64,000 bases of DNA from Petrachloros mirabilis ULC683 (lineage in GTDB: Bacteria > Cyanobacteriota > Cyanobacteriia > Thermosynechococcales > Thermosynechococcaceae), in NCBI RefSeq assembly GCF_009939295.1, contig NZ_WVIC01000007.1, positions 48,132-112,131 on the forward strand, in the 5' to 3' direction. Positions 42,629 to 51,439 of the stretch are shown here, piece by piece. The notes beneath the pieces are model-generated. The model was not told the origin of the DNA. It searched no databases and worked only from the letters and a program-made list of their open reading frames with translations. A program made the translations under genes and the position numbers. Numbering within the stretch: position 1 is the stretch's first letter; the number at the start of each line of letters is the position of its first letter.

Positions 42629-42650
42629 AGTAATGAATATCATTCTCAAA
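42629..42650. promoter_or_regulatory. Candidate Zur/Fur-type operator between znuA and znuCB
   Basis: AATGAATATCATT (42632-42644) is an imperfect palindrome in an A+T-rich stretch, placed between the divergent genes znuA and znuC, 20 bases before znuC. Zur-family sites are A+T-rich palindromes of this kind. The assignment rests on context and rough resemblance. Confidence 0.5.
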
Positions 42651-42663
42651 CAGTAATGCCTTC

Positions 42664-43410
42664 ATGCTAGAGGTTCAGGAATTAGCTGTCAACTATCGTG
42701 GGGTGCTGGGGCTAGAGGCCGTCAGTTTTGCGATCGCACCGGGACAGTTGGTTGGGGTTATCGGGCCAAACGGGGCAGGTAAGAGTACCTTAATAAAAGC
42801 CATGCTGGGGCTAATTCCCCTGAGTCATGGGATTGTGCGGTATTGTACTTGTCCTCTGTGTCAGCAGCTTGAGCGGGTAGCCTATGTACCCCAGCGATCG
42901 CAGATTGACTGGGACTATCCGATCTCCGTCTGGAATGTGGTGATGATGGCGCGCACCCGTCGCCTGGGCTGGTTTCGCTCCCCCGGTCGCGCCACGCGGG
43001 AGATCGTCCGAGCCGCCCTAGAGCGAGTGGACATGTTGCGATTCCGCCATCGCCGCATTGGGGAATTGTCGGGGGGGCAGCAGCAGCGGGTATTTCTGGC
43101 ACGCGCCTTAGCGCAGCAAGCCGAAATCTTCTTGTTTGACGAACCCTTTACGGGCGTCGATAAACCTACTGAAGCCATCCTGTTTGAAGTGTTTGGCGAA
43201 CTCAAGCGCCAGGGAAAAATTCTTTTGGTCAGCAGCCATGACTGGGGAGATAGCCTCAATCAAGTGGATCGGCTATTGCTGTTGAACCAGCGTCTGATTG
43301 CGGATGGTCGTCCCGATCAAGTCATGACACCCGACAATATTCATCGAGCCTACTGCGGGACTTTGGCTCCCGCCTACCCCAGCGATGTAGAATCGCCCTT
43401 CTTTTGCTAA
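42664..43410 (+). CDS. znuC: Zinc ABC transporter ATPase
   Basis: A 248-residue metal-ABC ATPase, which powers zinc import with ZnuB. Walker A GPNGAGKSTLIKAMLGL, signature [17 protein letters not shown] and Walker B IFLFDEPFTGVD are complete. The start is ATG 42664, close to the candidate operator. It is followed after 45 bases by znuB in the same direction. Related ATPases serve manganese and zinc; the His-rich partner and divergent znuA favour zinc. Confidence 0.93.
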   Translation: MLEVQELAVNYRGVLGLEAVSFAIAPGQLVGVIGPNGAGKSTLIKAMLGLIPLSHGIVRYCTCPLCQQLERVAYVPQRSQIDWDYPISVWNVVMMARTRRLGWFRSPGRATREIVRAALERVDMLRFRHRRIGELSGGQQQRVFLARALAQQAEIFLFDEPFTGVDKPTEAILFEVFGELKRQGKILLVSSHDWGDSLNQVDRLLLLNQRLIADGRPDQVMTPDNIHRAYCGTLAPAYPSDVESPFFC

Positions 43411-43455
43411 GGGCTGAACAGGGAGGCATTGTTCCAGACTGTAATTAGATAGCCC

Positions 43456-44295
43456 ATGCTGCACTGGCTTCTCGACCCCCTCAACTACGAATTTATGCGC
43501 AATGCCCTGACCATTGGTTTGCTGGTGGGCATCCTCTGTCCAGTCATGGGCACTTATTTGATCGTGCAGCGCATGGCCATGCTCGGAGACGTGATTGCCC
43601 ACTGTGTGCTGCCAGGGCTGTCTATCTCGTTTTTTCTCGGCATTGATATTTTGATTGGGGCTTTTGGCGGAGGCATTTTAGGGGCTTTGTTTATCACCTG
43701 GGTGCGCTCTCAATCTCGAGTGAAAGCAGATGCGGCTATGGCGTTGACCTTTTCTAGCTTTTTTGCTTTGGGGATAACGCTCATTTCAGTGCTACGCAGT
43801 CGGGTGGATCTAGATGGTCTTTTGTTTGGGGATATTTTGGGGGTCTCACCCATCGATATTCTCCGAACCGCTATCATTGCTGTTTTGGTGTTGGCAGCGA
43901 TTAAGATCTTTTACAAAGAACTGCTGTTCTATACCTTCGATCGCGTTGGTGCCCAGGCCATGGGTCTACCGGTTGATGTCATCTACCTGGGCTTGATGGC
44001 GGCGACCACGCTGACCATTATTGCCAGTATGCAAGCTGTTGGCGTCATCCTGGTCATTGCCATGCTGGTGGGGCCGGCATTGACGGCGTATCTACTAGTC
44101 AAAGAACTACATCAGATGATGTTGGGTGGTGCCGTCATTGGAGCGCTAGCAAGTTTGATAGGGGTGTATTTGAGCTATTATTTCAACCTGCCCTCTGGGC
44201 CTGCCATTGTTTTGGTCTCTTCAGCGCTTTTTGTGTTGGCGTTGCTGCTGAGTCCGTCCCAGGGAATCTTGACGCGCCCTAAAACTCAGCCGTAA
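43456..44295 (+). CDS. znuB: Zinc ABC transporter permease
   Basis: A 279-residue permease of the ABC-3 family with about eight hydrophobic helices. The start is MLHWLLDPLNYEFMRNALTIGLLVGILCPVMGTYLIVQ and the motif GDVIAHCVLPGLSISFFLGIDI is characteristic. It forms the membrane channel of the zinc importer with ZnuC. ATG 43456. Its last ten bases overlap the convergent putative antitoxin gene. Confidence 0.92.
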   Translation: MLHWLLDPLNYEFMRNALTIGLLVGILCPVMGTYLIVQRMAMLGDVIAHCVLPGLSISFFLGIDILIGAFGGGILGALFITWVRSQSRVKADAAMALTFSSFFALGITLISVLRSRVDLDGLLFGDILGVSPIDILRTAIIAVLVLAAIKIFYKELLFYTFDRVGAQAMGLPVDVIYLGLMAATTLTIIASMQAVGVILVIAMLVGPALTAYLLVKELHQMMLGGAVIGALASLIGVYLSYYFNLPSGPAIVLVSSALFVLALLLSPSQGILTRPKTQP

Positions 44296-44567
44296 TAGAA
44301 GGCAATTTCTTTGGGTTTGAGAGGAGCAAAGCCTGCCTCGATCAATTGTTGGTTCAGTTCGCTTTCAGGAATGTGCTTAGCCCCAATGCGGACAATGCGC
44401 GATCGCATCGTATTCGTAACCCCGCTGCGCTGTCGCTGAGCTTCCTTGGCCATGACTTGGTTGTACAAGTCCAGCTTGGCTGAATCGATGGGGGTGCCAT
44501 CCAGATCGATCCCCTGAGCAATGGCAACATCGACCGCATCTGCCCCTAGCGAAACTGGATTTGTCAT
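44286..44567 (-). CDS. Putative partner of the broken RelE toxin (antitoxin candidate)
   Basis: A 93-residue soluble protein (TNPVSLGADAVDVAIAQGIDLDG... and RSRIVRIGAKHIPESELNQQLIEAGFAPLKPKEIAFYYG at the end). It starts at ATG 44567, preceded by AGGAGGG, 12 bases after the toxin's stop, so the gene order is toxin then partner, as in HigBA-type loci. I see no clear helix-turn-helix. The antitoxin role is inferred from position and is unproven. The gene is intact although the toxin is broken. It overlaps the znuB end by ten bases. Confidence 0.55.
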   Translation of the reverse strand: MTNPVSLGADAVDVAIAQGIDLDGTPIDSAKLDLYNQVMAKEAQRQRSGVTNTMRSRIVRIGAKHIPESELNQQLIEAGFAPLKPKEIAFYYG

Positions 44568-44579
44568 TGAAACCCTCCT

Positions 44580-44975
44580 TTACGGCTCACAGACCTTGCC
44601 CCGATGGGCGATGGCAACTACAAATACAGGTACCAAATCATCATCAATCGCATAAATTACCCGGTAGTCCCCGATTCGGTAGCGATAGCAACCTGCATAA
44701 TCTCCCTTCAGAGGCTGTCTTTAAAGTCTTCCCATACTCTACACTCAACCCCCCATTCTGGGGTAATTTTATCACTCTTAAGTCCCCCAGAATGGGGGAT
44801 TTAGGGGGCGGGTGCAAGGCGTTAAAAACTTTTCAAACCGCCTCTCAGGGCTGTTGGGATGGAAGTGAGGCGTTTGCTCAAGTTGCTGTAGGCATCGGGC
44901 GATTTTCTTGGCTAGGGCTTTATCGACGTTAATGTAAACTTTTTGAGCATCTGGATGGAGAAAAACTTCATACAT
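44580..44975 (-). pseudogene. RelE/ParE-type toxin gene interrupted by a MITE
   Basis: The N-terminal part (from ATG 44975) reads MYEVFLHPDAQKVYINVD, then KALAKKIARCLQQLEQTPHFHPN, the start of a RelE-fold toxin. The C-terminal part, after the MITE, reads LKGDYAGCYRYRIGDYRVIYAI and VAIAHRGK, ending in TAA at 44580-44582. The 134-bp MITE copy D, with perfect TCA duplications, splits the two. Removing the MITE and one TCA leaves the two halves one base out of frame; comparison with family spacing suggests a small deletion, so the gene is probably broken twice. Confidence 0.85.
44711..44844. mobile_element. MITE family 1, copy D (in the relE-like gene)
   Basis: A 134-bp element, seven bases shorter than copies A-C (deletions in the left C-rich arm). 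Ends are GAGGCTGTCTTTAAAGTC and AACTTTTCAAACCGCCTC, with perfect TCA duplications at 44708-44710 and 44845-44847. The insertion is oriented like copies A-C. Confidence 0.88.
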
Positions 44976-45212
44976 CAGCACGAAGGCTTCTCCAAGTCTT
45001 GTCATGCGTTATAGAGGTCGTTTGAGTTTGCTGAAATCACTTTAGCACTCCAGAGATTGCCAAAATGGCAGGGATATTTACGCCACCGAGTACTAGAATA
45101 TGCAACTCAATAGTCAAAAAAATTTACAAAAAAGTCTATCTAAAAACAGATGTGCTTCATGTTGATCTATGTCAATTTCTGATTATTTAGATTAATTTCC
45201 TCTTTTTTACCT

Positions 45213-45255
45213 GGGCAGGTGCACTCTACAAGGGTCTGCCCCCCTTTCCTTTTTT
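45213..45255 (+). terminator. Attenuator-like hairpin before the TPR gene
   Basis: GGGCAG (45213-45218) and CTGCCC (45236-45241) pair around a 17-base loop and are followed by CCCTTTCCTTTTTTG. This looks like an intrinsic terminator, but it lies upstream of the TPR gene start (45284), as an attenuator or as the end of a short upstream RNA. Confidence 0.4.
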
Positions 45256-45283
45256 GCGCGCATGATTGCCGCAGGAGACTGTC

Positions 45284-46969
45284 ATGAAACATGCTTCACT
45301 GCTGATGTCCGTGCTTCTGGGCTGGGGCGGCTATGCGGTCTTCCCCTCAGCCGCTTGGCCCTGTTCTAATCCCATGAGTATGACGCACCCCTCGCCCCAT
45401 TCGGTCGATCAGGTGCCTTTGTTTGACAATTTGGGCAACCATGAGCATCCCATTTCCACCCAAAATCCGCTGACCCAGCGCTATTTCAATCAAGGGGTGA
45501 TTCTGGCCTATGGGTTTAACCATGCTGAGGCCGCCCGCGCCTTTCAACAGGCGGCGGCACTCGACCCAACCTGTGCCATGTGTTACTGGGGCTTAGCCTA
45601 TGTCCTGGGTCCCAATATTAATGCCCCCATGGACGCGCAAGCAGTGTCTCCCGCCTACACGGCGATTCAGCAGGCGGTGAAACTCAGCGATCGCGCCACC
45701 AATCGCGAAAAAGCCTATATCCAAGCCTTAGCCCAGCGCTATGTCGCAGAATCCCCCGAGGATCGCAGCCCCCTGGACTTGGCCTATGCAAAGGCCATGG
45801 GGACAGTGGCACAGCGGCATCCTGACGACTTAGATGCAGCCACCCTCTACGCCGAAGCCCTGATGGACACCACCCCCTGGGACTACTGGGAGGACAATGG
45901 CGACCCCAAACCCATTGGGGCTGAAATTATGGCCACCCTAGAGAGGGTGATAGCTGAGAACCCCAACCATGCCGGAGCCAATCACCTCTATATTCATGCT
46001 GTAGAAAAGGAGCGGCCTGAGCTAGGGATAGCGGCAGCAGATCGATTGATGACGCTGGTACCGGGTTCTGGCCATTTGGTGCATATGCCCTCTCACATTT
46101 ACATCCGGGTGGGGCGCTACCACGATGCGGTGGTTTCAAATCAGCGAGCCATTGAGGCGGATCGCGCCTATGCTGCTCATCACAACCCCAAACCGGGGAT
46201 TTATTCACTGGCCTACATGCCCCACAACCATCACTTTTTATGGTTTGCAGCCCTGATGACTGGGCAGAGTCGGGTAGCCACTGAGGCAGCTCGGCATACC
46301 GCCCACGTCGAAGATCCTGCGCTCCTGCGTGACCCTGGCCTCGGTGGTGCCTTGCAGCACTATGCTTCGATTCCCCTGTTCACCCAGATCCGATTCAGTC
46401 AGTGGGAGCAAATTCTGGCGACTCCCGCCCCCGATGGGGAACTGCTCTATCCCCTGGGCATTTGGCACTATGCCCAGGGCATGGCGCAAACTAACACAGG
46501 GCAACTTGATGCCGCAGCCCAATCCTGGCAAAAGCTGGCAGCCTTGGCAGCCCATCCCACCCTGGCGGATCTCAAGATTTTGGACTTTAACGTCACCGCT
46601 GATGTCCTCAAGGTCGCCACAGCGGTTCTGGCAGGAGAGCTAGCCGCCGCTCAGAAAGACTATGACGCAGCCGTCACCTTCCTTCAGGAAGCTGTGCAGC
46701 TAGAAAAAGCCCTGGTCTACACTGAACCCCCCGACTGGTACCATCCCACTCGCCAGTCTCTAGCAGCGGTGTTGCTCAAAGCCAATCGCGCTGCTGAAGC
46801 TGAAGCCACCTATCGGGAAGATCTGGCAATTTACCCCAACAATGGCTGGTCGCTCTATGGTCTGGCGCAAAGCCTGCGATCGCAGAACAAACTCCAAGAC
46901 GCCCAAGCCGTGGAAACCCAACTTCAGGAAGCCTGGCAGTATGCCGATGTGACGCTGGCCTCAGAGTAG
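45284..46969 (+). CDS. Exported TPR protein
   Basis: A protein of about 561 residues from ATG 45284, preceded by CAGGAGA. An N-terminal signal peptide (LLMSVLLGWGGYAVFPSAAWP) is followed by His/Pro-rich linker and multiple TPRs. The first is GFNHAEAARAFQQAAALDPTCAMCYWGLAYVLGPNINAPM; later ones are near ANHLYIHAVEKERPELGIAAADRLMTLVPGSGHLVHMPSHIYIRVGRYHDAV and ...AEATYREDLAIYPNNGWSLYGLAQSLRSQNKLQDAQ. The conserved HxPSHIYIRxGRY region is typical of a widespread family of unknown function. A hairpin that could act as an attenuator precedes it. Confidence 0.82.
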   Translation: MKHASLLMSVLLGWGGYAVFPSAAWPCSNPMSMTHPSPHSVDQVPLFDNLGNHEHPISTQNPLTQRYFNQGVILAYGFNHAEAARAFQQAAALDPTCAMCYWGLAYVLGPNINAPMDAQAVSPAYTAIQQAVKLSDRATNREKAYIQALAQRYVAESPEDRSPLDLAYAKAMGTVAQRHPDDLDAATLYAEALMDTTPWDYWEDNGDPKPIGAEIMATLERVIAENPNHAGANHLYIHAVEKERPELGIAAADRLMTLVPGSGHLVHMPSHIYIRVGRYHDAVVSNQRAIEADRAYAAHHNPKPGIYSLAYMPHNHHFLWFAALMTGQSRVATEAARHTAHVEDPALLRDPGLGGALQHYASIPLFTQIRFSQWEQILATPAPDGELLYPLGIWHYAQGMAQTNTGQLDAAAQSWQKLAALAAHPTLADLKILDFNVTADVLKVATAVLAGELAAAQKDYDAAVTFLQEAVQLEKALVYTEPPDWYHPTRQSLAAVLLKANRAAEAEATYREDLAIYPNNGWSLYGLAQSLRSQNKLQDAQAVETQLQEAWQYADVTLASE

Positions 46970-47089
46970 CCTGCGTCTTGGCTCCAAGGTGACCCCTAAT
47001 CAAGGCACTACAGGGGAGTAGGGCAAGGTCTGTAAATTGACAAATCATCTAGGATCGCTATACCCATAAAAACTGATTAGGATGCAGTT

Positions 47090-47851
47090 GTGGTGAACCA
47101 GTCGAGTCCGAACCTCCAAACCCACCCTAAAGCCTATGCCAACCTGCCCCCGGTGATTTTCCATGTGCGGGAAATGACCAAGACCTATACCATGGGCGAG
47201 GTGCAGGTTCATGCCCTGCAATCTATCAATCTCGACCTCTTTGAAGGGGAGTTTGTGGTGCTGCTGGGGCCTTCGGGTAGCGGTAAGTCTACACTGCTGA
47301 ATATTTTGGGAGGTCTGGATATTCCCTCCAGTGGCCAGGTATTTTTTCGCCAGCAGGACTTAACCCAGGCTAACGATCGGACGTTGACCCGATTCCGCCG
47401 AGAATCAGTCGGGTTCATTTTTCAGTTTTATAATCTGATTCCCAGTCTGACGGCTCGGGAAAATGTGGCGCTGGTGACCGATATTGCCCATCGTCCTATG
47501 ACTCCAGAAGCGGCACTAGAATTGGTGAACCTCAGCGATCGCCTGGATCATTTTCCCTCGCAGTTGTCGGGGGGACAACAGCAGCGGGTGGCCATTGCCC
47601 GGGCTATTGCTAAGCGTCCTGAGGTCTTGCTCTGCGATGAGCCAACTGGGGCATTGGATTTCAGCACTGGCAAGATAGTTCTAGATGCCCTGGCGAAAGT
47701 GAATGCAGAGTTGGGCACGACGGTGGTGGTGATTACTCACAATGCGGGGATTGCCGCGATGGGCGATCGGGTGATCACGATGCGCGATGGCCAGATTCAC
47801 ACCCTGCAACAGAATCAGCACCGAGCCTCGACGAATGAGTTGGATTGGTAG
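47090..47851 (+). CDS. MacB/LolD-type ABC ATPase of an export system
   Basis: A 253-residue ATPase of the MacB/LolD/DevA class. Walker [18 protein letters not shown], signature [20 protein letters not shown] and Walker [13 protein letters not shown] are intact. It starts at GTG 47090; a second GTG follows. The permease gene starts two bases after its stop, so the two are cotranscribed. With the HlyD-type adaptor gene 3.6 kb downstream it forms an exporter in which the ATPase drives an FtsX-like permease. The ABC system is the mechanotransmission type, not a classical importer. Substrate unknown. Confidence 0.9.
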   Translation: MVNQSSPNLQTHPKAYANLPPVIFHVREMTKTYTMGEVQVHALQSINLDLFEGEFVVLLGPSGSGKSTLLNILGGLDIPSSGQVFFRQQDLTQANDRTLTRFRRESVGFIFQFYNLIPSLTARENVALVTDIAHRPMTPEAALELVNLSDRLDHFPSQLSGGQQQRVAIARAIAKRPEVLLCDEPTGALDFSTGKIVLDALAKVNAELGTTVVVITHNAGIAAMGDRVITMRDGQIHTLQQNQHRASTNELDW

Positions 47852-47853
47852 CA

Positions 47854-50223
47854 ATGCCCAGTCTTGACCGCAAGCTGCTGCGAGATTTAGTTTCCCTCTG
47901 GGGTCAGATTTTAGCCATTGTCCTGATTGTGGCCTGCGGCATTGCCAGTCTGGTGACGATGATGAGCACCTATGAGTCGCTGACGCTATCGATGGATGCC
48001 TATTACAGCCAGTATCGATTTGCAGATGTGTTTGTGCAGGTGCGGCGTGCCCCTAATGCTGTGGTCAGCCAGATAGAGGCGATTCCAGGGGTGGGGCAGG
48101 TGCGATCGCGGGTGGTCGTCGATGTCACCCTGGATGTACCGGGGCTGGCAGATCCGGCCAGTGGTCGCCTAGTGTCAATTCCTGAAGAGCCCCAAACAAT
48201 GCTCAATGATGTGGTGCTGCGTGCTGGCCGCTATATTGAGCCGGGTCGCCGCGATGAGGTGCTGGTGAGTGAAGCCTTTGCGGCGGCCAATCGTCTGAAA
48301 CTGGGCGATACCGTTGGAGCCGTGATCAATGGCCGCTGGGAATTGCTGCGGTTGGTGGGCACAGCCCTGTCGCCGGAATATGTCTACGAGATCAGCGGCA
48401 CGGAGTTACTCCCCGACAATCAGCGGTTTGGGGTGATGTGGATAGGACGGGAGGCTCTGGCCAATGCCTTTGATTTGGATGGTGCCTTTAATGATTTGGC
48501 ACTTTCGCTGACGCCGGGTGCCAGCGAAGCAGAGGTGATCTTTCGCCTAGATCAAATTTTGGAGCGCTTTGGGGGGCTAGGAGCCTATGGCCGCAATGAG
48601 CAACTTTCCCATCGCTTTTTATCTGATGACATTGCGGCGTTGCAGGTGACGGCCCTGATTCTGCCGGTGATTTTTCTAGGGATTGCCGCCTTTTTGCTCA
48701 ATTTAGTCCTAGCTCGCCTGGTCAGTACCCAACGAGACCAGATTGCGGTGCTGAAGGCTTTTGGCTATACCAACGGGGAGGTGGGGCTGCACTTTTTTAA
48801 GCTGGTATTGGTGGTGGTGCTACTGGGAGCCGCTGTTGGCATTGGCTTGGGTCGATGGCTGGGTGGGGGCTTAACCCAGTTTTACACCCAGTTTTATCAG
48901 TTTCCGGTCATCGAGTACCGAGCCAGTCTGGGGTTGATACTGGGGGCTGTTGGGGTGAGTGCGATCGCAGCCTTTGTAGGAGCCTTGAATGCCGTTTGGG
49001 GCGTGGTGGTCTTGCCCCCTGCTGAGGCCATACGTCCAGAACCCCCTGCGAGCTTTCAGCCCACCCTGGTCGAGCGTCTGGGGTTGCAGCGGTTTTTCTC
49101 GCCAGCAGGACGGATTATTTTACGCAATTTAGAGCGGCGACCCTGGCAGGCAGCCCTCTCCATTTTTGGAATTTCTTTGGCAGTAGCCATTCTGATCGTA
49201 GGGCGCTACCAAAACGACGGCATTCAGCAGATTATGGCCATCCAGTTCCGCACCATTCAGCGTGAAGATTTGACCCTGGTGTTTAATGAGCCCCGATCGG
49301 GGCGAGTGCAGTATGATTTGGCTCATCTACCCGGTGTTTTGTATGTCGAACCCTTTCGGGCTGTGCCCGCCCGTCTGCGCTTTGAGCATCGCACGCGGCT
49401 GAGTGGGGTGACGGGGCTAGTGCCCAACAGCCAGCTTCGCCAACTGCTAGATCGGCACCTGCAAAAAGTGCCCCTGCCCCCTGGTGGGGTTGTCCTCAGC
49501 ACTAAGCTGGCTGACCTATTGGGGGTAGAGGTAGGCGATGTCCTCACTTTAGAGATTCTAGAAGGAGGGCGTCCCATTCGGGAGGTACCCATGGTCGGTC
49601 GGGTCGATGAGCTGCTGGGGCTAACGGCCTATATGGATGTGCAGGCTCTCAATGCTCTGTTACAAGAAGGCTCGGCCTTTTCAGGAGCTTACCTCTCTGT
49701 GGATGCTCAGCAGTTGCCAGAACTCTATAAAACCCTCAAGCAGACCCCTGCGATAGCCAGTGTGTCTCAGCGGGAGACAGCCCTGCGCCAATTTCAAAAC
49801 ACCATTGCTACCACTTCTGGGGTCTTCAATGGCGTCTTGCTGGTCTTTGCCTGCATCATTTCTGTAGGTGTCGTGTACAATTCCGCTCGTATTGCCCTTT
49901 CTGAGCGCAGTCGGGAGCTGGCCACCCTGCGGATTATTGGCTTTACCCAAGCCGAAATTGCCTTCATCTTGCTGGGTGAGCAGGGGTTGCTCACCCTGAC
50001 GGCGGTGCCGGTGGGCTGGGGGCTGGGCTATGCCCTGTCTCAGTGGCTAAATCAATCTCCAGCCCACAACACGGAAATGTTTCGGGTGCCCTTTGTGATT
50101 CAGCCCAGCAGCTATTTGTTTACTTTGGTGGTGATTGCGATCGCAGCCCTCCTCTCTGGCGGCTTACTGGCTCGACAACTCCAACACCTAGATTTGATTG
50201 CCGTCCTCAAAACCCGCGAGTGA
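47854..50223 (+). CDS. FtsX-like ABC exporter permease
   Basis: A protein of about 789 residues from ATG 47854 with two FtsX domains, each of three to four helices, and periplasmic regions between. The first helix (LVSLWGQILAIVLIVACGIASLVTMMSTYES) and the FtsX motif LILPVIFLGIAAFLLNLVLARLVSTQRDQIAVLKAFGYTNGEV are typical. A second FtsX block near the C-terminus ends with LDLIAVLKTRE. The length is much greater than MacB (about 650) or DevC (about 390), as in the two-FtsX-domain permeases. It is coupled to the ATPase gene upstream; the HlyD adaptor gene lies beyond the TA pair. Confidence 0.9.
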   Translation: MPSLDRKLLRDLVSLWGQILAIVLIVACGIASLVTMMSTYESLTLSMDAYYSQYRFADVFVQVRRAPNAVVSQIEAIPGVGQVRSRVVVDVTLDVPGLADPASGRLVSIPEEPQTMLNDVVLRAGRYIEPGRRDEVLVSEAFAAANRLKLGDTVGAVINGRWELLRLVGTALSPEYVYEISGTELLPDNQRFGVMWIGREALANAFDLDGAFNDLALSLTPGASEAEVIFRLDQILERFGGLGAYGRNEQLSHRFLSDDIAALQVTALILPVIFLGIAAFLLNLVLARLVSTQRDQIAVLKAFGYTNGEVGLHFFKLVLVVVLLGAAVGIGLGRWLGGGLTQFYTQFYQFPVIEYRASLGLILGAVGVSAIAAFVGALNAVWGVVVLPPAEAIRPEPPASFQPTLVERLGLQRFFSPAGRIILRNLERRPWQAALSIFGISLAVAILIVGRYQNDGIQQIMAIQFRTIQREDLTLVFNEPRSGRVQYDLAHLPGVLYVEPFRAVPARLRFEHRTRLSGVTGLVPNSQLRQLLDRHLQKVPLPPGGVVLSTKLADLLGVEVGDVLTLEILEGGRPIREVPMVGRVDELLGLTAYMDVQALNALLQEGSAFSGAYLSVDAQQLPELYKTLKQTPAIASVSQRETALRQFQNTIATTSGVFNGVLLVFACIISVGVVYNSARIALSERSRELATLRIIGFTQAEIAFILLGEQGLLTLTAVPVGWGLGYALSQWLNQSPAHNTEMFRVPFVIQPSSYLFTLVVIAIAALLSGGLLARQLQHLDLIAVLKTRE

Positions 50224-50408
50224 CGGGCACTCACTCGGCATCAGCGCTAGCTAACGCCCCATTGAAGCCACAGATTGGTTCTTAACTCTCCCATTATGAT
50301 TGCCCGTCCTCAGCCTCCCAAAATGACCGTTGACCCATCCCTAAGTTGAGAACCTAGTCATGAGCGCCACGGCACTCCACTAGCCGCCGCCCAGTCCTCA
50401 GCCTCCTC

Positions 50409-50936
50409 TCAGCCCATGGCAAACGCCTGAGCGACATTTGCCATCGTCCGAAACAACTTGTGGGGGCGATCCGGAAAAGCCTGAAACTCGAACCGTTCAT
50501 AAAACCGTACTGCTGCCTCATCGATCGCATCCACCACAATCGCAAAAGAAGCCGTTGTCTTGCTTGCACAAAGACTGCGGTATAAAGCATCCATCAGCAG
50601 TAACTTTCCCCAGCCGCAGCCCTTATATTCACAAGCCACAGCCAATCTACCGATTAAAGTTACCCCAACAATCGGGTACTTCGGCAGCTTCTTAGCCATA
50701 TCTGGGGGAAGTTGTTCCAGCGCAACTCCGCTCATCGAAAGCGTATAGAAACCAATGATTTTTTGCCGCTCTCGGTCAACCACCACGTAGGGAATAGCAA
50801 TATTTCGCTTGCGATCTTGGGTGGCAGTCGCCTGTAAATAGCGATCAAACTGCTCATTTCCGCACCTAAAGGCCGCCCGGTCGTGATGCTTTTCGAGTAG
50901 TTCTATTAAGAAATCGACGAATTCAGGACTTAACAT
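50409..50936 (-). CDS. tacT: TacT-type GNAT acetyltransferase toxin
   Basis: A protein of about 175 residues from ATG 50936, of the GNAT family used as a toxin in TacAT-like pairs; it acetylates aminoacyl-tRNA. The acetyl-CoA loop reads EYKGCGWGKLLLMDAL, and RFYERFEF near the C-terminus carries the Tyr used for catalysis in this group. The start overlaps the antitoxin end by seven bases, so the genes are coupled. Length fits TacT (about 160-175). The toxin looks intact. It lies on the strand opposite to the exporter operon it separates. Confidence 0.88.
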   Translation of the reverse strand: MLSPEFVDFLIELLEKHHDRAAFRCGNEQFDRYLQATATQDRKRNIAIPYVVVDRERQKIIGFYTLSMSGVALEQLPPDMAKKLPKYPIVGVTLIGRLAVACEYKGCGWGKLLLMDALYRSLCASKTTASFAIVVDAIDEAAVRFYERFEFQAFPDRPHKLFRTMANVAQAFAMG

Positions 50937-51259
50937 GAAGGAATCGACAACTGATTCATGACTTGCCGATACCACTGTGCATCCGTATAAGCTTGATCGC
51001 TGGGAGGGGTCGGCTTTAACAAAGCCTCCGTAAACGCTTGGCGATCGCGATCGGTTAACTCAATTAAATCGCTATCCTTGACAATCTGCGTCGCCGCCTC
51101 CGCCAAAACAGCCACCATAAACTCAGTCAAATTCTGACCGCGCAACCCCGCAGCCCTTTCCATCAACTGTTTTTGCTCAGCCGTCACCCGAGCCTCCAAG
51201 CGTGCATCCTTTTTAAGCCTGCTGGATTTAGGCGCACCTGACCTTGTTTCTGTACCCAT
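50930..51259 (-). CDS. tacA: TacA-type antitoxin (DUF1778)
   Basis: A protein of about 109 residues from ATG 51259 with a ribbon-helix-helix-like DUF1778 domain (RLEARVTAEQKQLMERAAGLRGQNLTEFMVAVLAEAATQIV). A C-terminal tail (SDLIELTDRDRQAFTEALLKPTPPSDQ) would block the toxin. It comes first in the transcript, and its end overlaps the toxin start. It presumably represses its own promoter, in the 180-base gap upstream shared with the divergent hlyD-like gene. Confidence 0.88.
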   Translation of the reverse strand: MGTETRSGAPKSSRLKKDARLEARVTAEQKQLMERAAGLRGQNLTEFMVAVLAEAATQIVKDSDLIELTDRDRQAFTEALLKPTPPSDQAYTDAQWYRQVMNQLSIPSC

Positions 51260-51439
51260 GACCATTCGCTATTTAGAGATCTTAGTTCTATGATGACATA
51301 TAGTACGCTCTGTAGCCGTACTAAACACCGTAGAAATATGCAACCACGAACAATCGGTTAGCGATTTACAACTGAAGATGCACGAGTAAAGCTCAAACGT
51401 CTTTACTCGTCATTGCAACCTTGACACGCCACTAGTGCG

